Source: JALYRV01 sp036675475 (GTDB taxonomy: Bacteria > Acidobacteriota > Vicinamibacteria > Vicinamibacterales > SCN-69-37). From it: a DNA stretch of 64,000 nucleotides. Of the stretch, positions 59,607 to 64,000 are shown in pieces. Positions within the stretch are counted from its first letter, which is position 1; each line of letters starts with the position of its first letter. The stretch spans positions 24,915-88,914 of the forward strand of contig JAKFEY010000036.1 of assembly GCA_036675475.1 (NCBI GenBank), read 5' to 3'. The translations under genes were made by a program, and so were the position numbers. The notes beneath the pieces were generated by a model. It ran no database searches and was not told the origin of the DNA. It worked only from the letters and a program-made list of their open reading frames with translations.

Positions 59607-60730
59607 TAGAACCACCACCCAAGGCCGATGTTGAGTGACCGAGGGAGCCGCACGAAGCCGCTGCGGCTCTTGAGCGTCGTGTAATCCACCTTCACGGCCA
59701 CGTCCGGGTCGGGATAGTAGGTGGCGCCGACGACCCAGGCCGTGCGGTCGAATTCCTCGAGCGGGATGTAGCCCTCGGGCATGCGGAACTGCGTGTCGAA
59801 GTTCTCGTGGCGCGCGAACACCACGACGTCGCGGGCCGGGCCGCCGTTCCACACGCGCCAGGCCGCCTCGAGATAGAAGCCGCGCAGCTGCCGCGCGATG
59901 TTGGGCGACACGCCGGTGGTGCGCTCGATGGCGTCGTTGAGGCGCGCCGCGTCGGTGATGCCCACGTGCGCGTACTGCGCGCGCAGCTCGAGCCGATCGA
60001 GCCGGTAGCGCGCGTCTGCTTCGGCGAGCCAGACTTCCGAGTCGAGCCGCGGAACCGCGAAGCCAGACTCGCCGCGCCATCCGCCGACACCGAGCTGCAG
60101 TCCGCGCACCCCGAGATATTCGAGCCGGCCCGTGTAGGCGACGTTCGAGACGTCGGCCTCCGCGCCCTTCTGCCGGCCTCCGCGAATGCCTTCCTCGGCG
60201 GAGAATTCCAGCGCGTTGAGCGGCGCGACGGCATACGCGCGGTAGCGCCATCCGCGCCCGACCTCGCCGTGCACGCCCGCGCCCACCTCGAACCACGTCG
60301 TCGGAATGATCACCGTGTCGACGAACGTGCGCTCGACGCCTTGAAACACCGGCGGCTCGTGACGTTCGTTGAGGATGCCGAGCGGCATCAGCAGCATGCC
60401 CGCCCGCACGTTGACGGCGCGCGAGATCAGGAAATCGAGATACGCCTGCTCGAGTTCGAGCTCCCCGGCGGCTTCCAGCCCTTCGACGAAGGCGTGCTCC
60501 AGCTCGAGCTCGCCGACGAAGCGGATGCGATCGGTGAAGCTGTGATTGAAGAGCAGCACGAACCGATGGAAATCCAGCACCGCCGGCGCGTCGTTCGGCC
60601 GGTTGAGGTGCAATTCCATATAGCCGGAAATCGGACCGGTTCGCGGGGCGGGAGGCGGCTCTGCCTGAGCCATGGCAGCGGCCGGAATCAACAGGAAAAC
60701 AAGGATGATTAGCGTCTTCAAAGCAGTCAT
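59606..60730 (-). CDS. Porin-like outer-membrane protein
   Basis: 374 residues, signal peptide (TALKTLIILVFLLIPAAAMA), then a barrel (GYMELHLNRPNDAPAVLDFHRFVLLFNHSFTDRIRFVGELELEHAF…), ending in GLGWWF. Resembles the OprO/OprP type or phosphate-selective porins. It starts the operon porin-CuA-oxidoreductase. Confidence 0.83.
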   Translation of the reverse strand: MTALKTLIILVFLLIPAAAMAQAEPPPAPRTGPISGYMELHLNRPNDAPAVLDFHRFVLLFNHSFTDRIRFVGELELEHAFVEGLEAAGELELEQAYLDFLISRAVNVRAGMLLMPLGILNERHEPPVFQGVERTFVDTVIIPTTWFEVGAGVHGEVGRGWRYRAYAVAPLNALEFSAEEGIRGGRQKGAEADVSNVAYTGRLEYLGVRGLQLGVGGWRGESGFAVPRLDSEVWLAEADARYRLDRLELRAQYAHVGITDAARLNDAIERTTGVSPNIARQLRGFYLEAAWRVWNGGPARDVVVFARHENFDTQFRMPEGYIPLEEFDRTAWVVGATYYPDPDVAVKVDYTTLKSRSGFVRLPRSLNIGLGWWF

Positions 60731-60818
60731 TTTGACGCATCAAAACTTACGCTTGGGTCAGACGAATGTCAAGCCTGAGCTCGATTTTCCTGAGAAAACC
60801 CGTACTATCGAATTACCC

Positions 60819-62237
60819 ATGCGCCATCGCTCCCTCGATCTCTCCAGAGCCGTCGCCGTGACCGTGGCCGTCGGCATTGCCGGCGCCGTTGCAGGCGTCG
60901 CGAACTTGCGCGAAGCGGCCTCGCGTTCCGTCACGACGCGCGTGGCTGGTCCTGCGTCCGTTGCGGCATCGGCCGCGGCGCGCATGGAAGCCCGCCATCT
61001 GGCCGACATCGCCGCGATGGGCAAGTTCCGCCCGAACTATCCGTTCTGGCGCGAGGTCTTCACCATTCCCGACGGCCGCGTCGTGTTCGGCCGCGCCTCG
61101 GACGGCGAGCGCCTGGCGGTGATTCGCGCCGCGAGCATGGATCGCCGCGAGTCGATCGCCAGCGAGCTCGAGGCCGAGCACGGCCCCGTCATCCACAACG
61201 AAACGCGCGGCACCTTCGCGATGCCCGGCCTTCGCGCGTACGGCGCGCTGCTTGGCGAATGGGGATCGATCTACGAGCGCTTCGGCGTGCCGCGTGAAGT
61301 GGGCCTCGCGCAGGCGCTGCTCGAGTCGGGCTTCGTCGGCACGCGCCGGTCGGAAGCCGACGCCATCGGCCTCTGCCAGTTCCTCGCGTCGAACTGGAAG
61401 ATCCTCGACCGTCTCGACCCGGCCGTGATCGAAATCGAGAACCAGACGACGCAGGCGGCGTATTGCGCGGCGTATCTGGCGGTGCTGGCCACCAAGTACG
61501 ACTCGTTCATTCCCGCGCTGTCGGAGCATCACGCCGGCGGCACCAACGTCGGGCGCGTCCTCGTCAACGGCGCGCGGCTGGGCGGCGCGAACGCGCGCGA
61601 GCAGTACTTCCTGGGCTCGGATCTCGCGGTCGACTTGCGCACGATTGGCGACGGCGACTACAGCGACATCTACGGCTCATACGGGCCACGGTCCTATCGC
61701 TACGCGGAAATGGTGTTCGGCAACGCGCCGACCATCGAAGAGACGATCGCCGCGACGCCGCAGACGCCGATCTTCGCGATGCGGACGACGCGCGCGCTGT
61801 CGCTCGACACCGTCGCGCAGCAGACCGGCCTGTCGAAGGCGGTGATTCAGCGCTACAACCCCGCGCTCAACAAGCGCGTGCCGGACGGCGCGACGCTCTA
61901 TCTGCCGGCGTACCACGCCGCGTTTGGCGCGGACGTGTCGTTCTGGCACCGGCCTGCGCCGGAAGCGTTCGCGCGGCTGCTCGACGAGTTCACGGCGATC
62001 GACGTGCCGGTGGAGGAGTGGGAAACGAAGGCGTTCGGCGCCACGCTGAAGGACTTCGCGCGCCGCTTCGAGGCGACGGGCACCGAGGAGGGCACCATCA
62101 TGGCCACCATCCTCACCTACGTGCGCGGCGAGTCCATCGGCCCGCGCGCGCGCATCCTGGCCTCGTTCCGCAACAGCGACGCCATCCTCGAACTGTTCGA
62201 GCAGGGCGTGCGCGAAGCCGAAGCCGCCGCCGAGTAG
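60819..62237 (+). CDS. Secreted lytic transglycosylase with LysM-like segment
   Basis: 472 residues, signal/anchor (about 8-30), an SLT domain (EVGLAQALLESGFVGTRRSEADAIGLCQFLASNWKILD) with the probable catalytic Glu in LLESGF. A LysM-like segment (ALSLDTVAQQTGLSKAVIQRYNPALNKRVPDGATLYLPAY) follows. It cuts peptidoglycan glycan. ATG at 60819 has no clear Shine-Dalgarno. Divergent from the porin operon. Confidence 0.86.
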   Translation: MRHRSLDLSRAVAVTVAVGIAGAVAGVANLREAASRSVTTRVAGPASVAASAAARMEARHLADIAAMGKFRPNYPFWREVFTIPDGRVVFGRASDGERLAVIRAASMDRRESIASELEAEHGPVIHNETRGTFAMPGLRAYGALLGEWGSIYERFGVPREVGLAQALLESGFVGTRRSEADAIGLCQFLASNWKILDRLDPAVIEIENQTTQAAYCAAYLAVLATKYDSFIPALSEHHAGGTNVGRVLVNGARLGGANAREQYFLGSDLAVDLRTIGDGDYSDIYGSYGPRSYRYAEMVFGNAPTIEETIAATPQTPIFAMRTTRALSLDTVAQQTGLSKAVIQRYNPALNKRVPDGATLYLPAYHAAFGADVSFWHRPAPEAFARLLDEFTAIDVPVEEWETKAFGATLKDFARRFEATGTEEGTIMATILTYVRGESIGPRARILASFRNSDAILELFEQGVREAEAAAE

Positions 62238-62257
62238 GCGCCACGAGCCGCGCGCCA

Positions 62258-62296
62258 AATAAAAAAAGCCCTGCTGCAAAGCAGGGCTTTTTTATT
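62258..62296. terminator. Bidirectional terminator
   Basis: AGCCCTGCT / AGCAGGGCT stem, GCAA loop, flanked by A7 on the left and T6 on the right. It serves the transglycosylase gene (+) and the tRNA remnant (-). Confidence 0.92.
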
Positions 62297-62300
62297 GAGA

Positions 62301-62355
62301 TGGTGCGGAAGAGAGGACTCGAACCTCCACGGGATTGCTCCCGTCAGCCCCTCAA
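62301..62355 (-). pseudogene. 3' half of tRNA-Leu (GAG), probable attachment site
   Basis: The reverse strand reads from the anticodon loop TTGAGGG through stem GCTGA, a 6-bp variable arm, T arm GGAGG-TTCGAGT-CCTCT, acceptor CTTCCGC, A and CCA. The matching 5' half (GCGGAAG… and TCAGC) is absent upstream. So it is a truncated tRNA-Leu, the usual footprint of integration into a tRNA. The element would lie to the right. Confidence 0.75.
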
Positions 62356-62749
62356 GCGCGGCAACGTTTCGGCCGGGCGGCGCCGCGCACCTCGCGCGCA
62401 GACCTGAATCTGCCTTCCTTGATACTCGAAATACGGCGCTGGGACGAGGACGGCTCGCGGTTTGTGTCGCCAGATGGAAACCGGACCATCCGGCCGAACG
62501 AGCCACGCCCTGATTGCGTTCTTGATAACCGCGGTCTCGAGACGTTCGAGGCTGCGGTCATGGCCATGTTCAGGCGCGATTCAGGCGCCGCCGGTCTCCT
62601 CGCCACGGTCGTGCTTTGACTACTTGCCAGCGTCCGCTGCGATCGCGCTAACGAGATCTTGGACGAAGCTATTCAGATCTCTCTTGATATTCCTGGTAAT
62701 GGTGGATCCTCCGCGGGCGCGAGAGACCACTCGACCTCCAGGCTTCAGT
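62356..62749. other. Region without a convincing gene
   Basis: About 400 bases beside the tRNA remnant. A 94-codon plus-strand frame (62335-62619, with EIRRWDEDGSRFVSPDGNRTIRP) and a short reverse frame near 62624-62790 (ending STITRNIKRDLNSFVQDLVSAIAADAGK) look weakly protein-like but lack starts and ribosome sites. Likely decayed coding sequence at the island edge. Confidence 0.5.
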
Positions 62750-63334
62750 TCAAACCTGCCGCCCCATTGTGACGGAGTAGACAATCCCAGACTCAAAGGG
62801 TCGCAGGAACATAATGAACTCTTCCTGATTCAGAGGCCGAAGAAAGCCTGGGGTTTTGGCCTCTGCGTAGAGCCCGTTGCCGAATTCGACGCGGCCACCC
62901 GGGATCCGAACCTGGATGTCGCGGCCGGTCAGTCGGACGTCGCCCTTGTAAACATCGAACACTTGGACCGTGTAATCGGTCATCACTTGTTCGACCGGTT
63001 GGTCAAGGCCCATGTCTGCGCGCACGATGACGCTGGCGTTGCGCTTTATCACCCCGCGAACAATGAGCTGCGACGGATACGCCAGGATGCTGAGGTCTTT
63101 GGCTGACAGCTCGTCGTCGAAATCAACGGCTTCGACAAAGCCTCCGCCGGACAGTCTAGCGGCTTCCTTCAAGCCCTTTTTGACGCGAACTTCACGGAGC
63201 TTCTTCTTGTCTTCTCGGGCCTGCGCCGCCACTTCTGAGCGTGGATCGATCCGCTGGGCCTGATGGGCGAAACTCACTGTTACCGCCATGACCGCCGCGA
63301 TCGTTCCGGCAAAAAAATATCTTTTCATGTTCAT
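62750..63334 (-). CDS. Secreted protein of unknown function
   Basis: 194 residues: signal peptide (KRYFFAGTIAAVMAVTVSFAHQ), a basic helical part (REDKKKLREVRVKKGLKEAARL) and a beta-rich end (LIVRGVIKRNASVIVRADMGLDQP…YTVQVFDVYKGDVRLTGRDIQVRIPGG). No family recognised. Lower GC codons in the signal than neighbours. No clear Shine-Dalgarno. Confidence 0.65.
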   Translation of the reverse strand: MNMKRYFFAGTIAAVMAVTVSFAHQAQRIDPRSEVAAQAREDKKKLREVRVKKGLKEAARLSGGGFVEAVDFDDELSAKDLSILAYPSQLIVRGVIKRNASVIVRADMGLDQPVEQVMTDYTVQVFDVYKGDVRLTGRDIQVRIPGGRVEFGNGLYAEAKTPGFLRPLNQEEFIMFLRPFESGIVYSVTMGRQV

Positions 63335-63716
63335 TGAATTATCCAGATCTGGGAGCTGGAAGGAACGTACTGTGCGCAGCCGCGACGATTCAGAAAACCG
63401 GCCTTATGTCATCGCCGTCGATCTTCACGCCAATGACCGCGTCGGCAAAGAAGAAAGACATGACGTTGTCACCGTCGCCCCTGACCGTAGCTTCCTCCTC
63501 ACTGATTTGCATTTCAAGGTAGTGAAGAAAGAAATCCTTCTGTGATCGAGCGGTGTGCCTGCCTCCGCCTCCCGGCGCCACATGATGCCCAGCACGAGCG
63601 AGCCAATCATGAACAGCGCCGCCAGAACCGTCGTCGCGGGTCAGCAGGGTCGCGCCCGACCGGGCGCAGGACGTCCACAAAGCCGAAGCCGCCGCCGAGT
63701 AGAGGCATCGCTCGGC
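63335..63716. other. Region without a convincing gene
   Basis: About 380 bases. A reverse frame ending at 63390 (DFFLHYLEMQISEEEATVRGDGDNVMSFFFADAVIGVKIDGDDIRPVF) looks like the remains of a protein C-terminus but its N-terminal part is not protein-like. I see no RNA gene. Confidence 0.45.
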
Positions 63717-63741
63717 ATGTAAAGACATGCTATCTTTACAT
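63717..63741 (+). promoter_or_regulatory. Operator/promoter of RHH antitoxin gene
   Basis: ATGTAAAGA / TCTTTACAT perfect 9-bp arms around CATGCTA. An extended -10 TGCTATCTT overlaps it. Position one base before the ATG fits autorepression by the antitoxin. Confidence 0.7.
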
Positions 63742-63742
63742 C

Positions 63743-64000
63743 ATGGCCCGCAGACTCGTGAACGTGCGGCTCGATGCCGAACACGCGCGAAAGGCACGCA
63801 GGCTTCGGGAACAGGGCATTGCGCTCTCCGATGTGGTCCGCGAGGCGATCGATGCCAGGTATGCGGAGACCGAGGCGCGCCCGACGCCTCTCGGCGCACG
63901 GGCGCTGGCGCGTCGCATTTTTGATGACCACCCTGATCCGGCCGGGCTCCCGGCCCACGGCTATGACGTGCACGACGGCCGCGCTGCCCGTCAGGCGATA
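63743..64000 (+). CDS. Ribbon-helix-helix antitoxin-like protein, partial
   Basis: At least 86 residues, cut by the window end. N-terminal RHH: RRLVNVRLDAEHARKARRLREQGIALSDVVREAIDARY, followed by a toxin-binding tail (ARALARRIFDDHPDPAGLPAHGYD). Typical CopG/VapB-type antitoxin. A toxin, probably PIN, is expected just beyond the window. Its operator is at 63717-63741. Confidence 0.82.
   Translation, partial: MARRLVNVRLDAEHARKARRLREQGIALSDVVREAIDARYAETEARPTPLGARALARRIFDDHPDPAGLPAHGYDVHDGRAARQAI

Larger units (their letters stand above)
62301..64000. mobile_element. Edge of a putative tRNA-Leu-integrated genomic island
   Basis: The tRNA 3' half, sparse genes, and an RHH antitoxin at the right edge suggest integrated DNA. 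No integrase is seen in the window; the other end would carry the intact tRNA-Leu. Confidence 0.45.

Noticed and set aside
62301..62400. Complete tRNA-Leu gene
   Set aside because: No 5' acceptor strand GCGGAAG and no 5' anticodon stem; an intron-split gene was also sought up to 63000 and not found.
63288..63545. 85-codon plus-strand frame
   Set aside because: No ribosome site, overlaps the start of the secreted protein gene, no conserved look.

Overview
The window is GC-rich, densely coded bacterial chromosome with short intergenic gaps, many ATGA/GTGA stop-start overlaps, GTG and TTG starts, lipoproteins, outer-membrane barrels and TonB receptors. That is a Gram-negative cell. The gene mix (ECF42 sigma factor with YCII partner, DUF1111 di-heme oxidoreductase, Sec/lipoprotein-type clade II NosZ, DUF1343) together with the dispersed palindromic repeats suggests an Acidobacteriota relative of Vicinamibacter. 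The taxon is an inference; no rRNA is present.

Layout. 0-17 kb: general metabolism and envelope: partial amidase, esterase, zinc alcohol dehydrogenase, DsbA-like protein, AhpD-like protein, pyruvate kinase, NhaA, cytochrome c, LOG protein, NamZ-like muramidase, FdhD, L,D-transpeptidase, TonB receptor, BlaI/M56 pair, PepSY protein. 17.4-18.4 kb: a gene-poor stretch with a palindromic repeat and a candidate sigma-54-dependent small RNA. 18.5-25.8 kb: secreted protease lipoprotein, ECF42/YCII pair, MATE exporter, RpoE-type sigma factor, universal stress protein, membrane proteins. 25.9-41.9 kb: nitrogen-oxide cluster: nitronate monooxygenase family, unusual radical SAM-like protein, cupin, cupredoxin, copper nitrite reductase NirK, two Ric/YtfE di-iron repair proteins, an NnrS/heme-copper-like membrane protein, nosZ-nosL-nosD-nosFY, cytochrome c lipoprotein, two Crp/Fnr regulators and a second cupredoxin. 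An identical 16-bp palindrome lies upstream of three transcription units here. 42-58 kb: stress/envelope region with an NtrC-type sigma-54 activator and its histidine kinase, and three sigma-54 (-24/-12) promoters before a secreted protein, a YceI operon and a porin. It also has a BON protein, VIT-type transporter, second LysM-YkuD protein, P-type ATPase with an altered phosphorylation motif, and a GNAT/acyl-CoA synthetase fusion. 58-62.2 kb: porin / CuA protein / di-heme oxidoreductase operon and a lytic transglycosylase. 62.3-64 kb: a tRNA-Leu 3' half that looks like an attachment site, then sparse DNA with a hypothetical gene and the start of an RHH antitoxin, probably the edge of an integrated island.

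How the genes work together: NirK reduces nitrite to NO and NosZ reduces N2O to N2. No NO reductase is visible. Cupredoxins and the cytochrome are plausible electron donors, NosL/NosD/NosFY mature NosZ, the Ric proteins repair nitrosative damage, and the Crp/Fnr proteins probably control the set. The NtrC/kinase pair plus four sigma-54 promoters (one for the small RNA) outline a possible local sigma-54 regulon. Three dispersed repeat families punctuate the gaps, and one copy is translated in frame inside the nosD gene.
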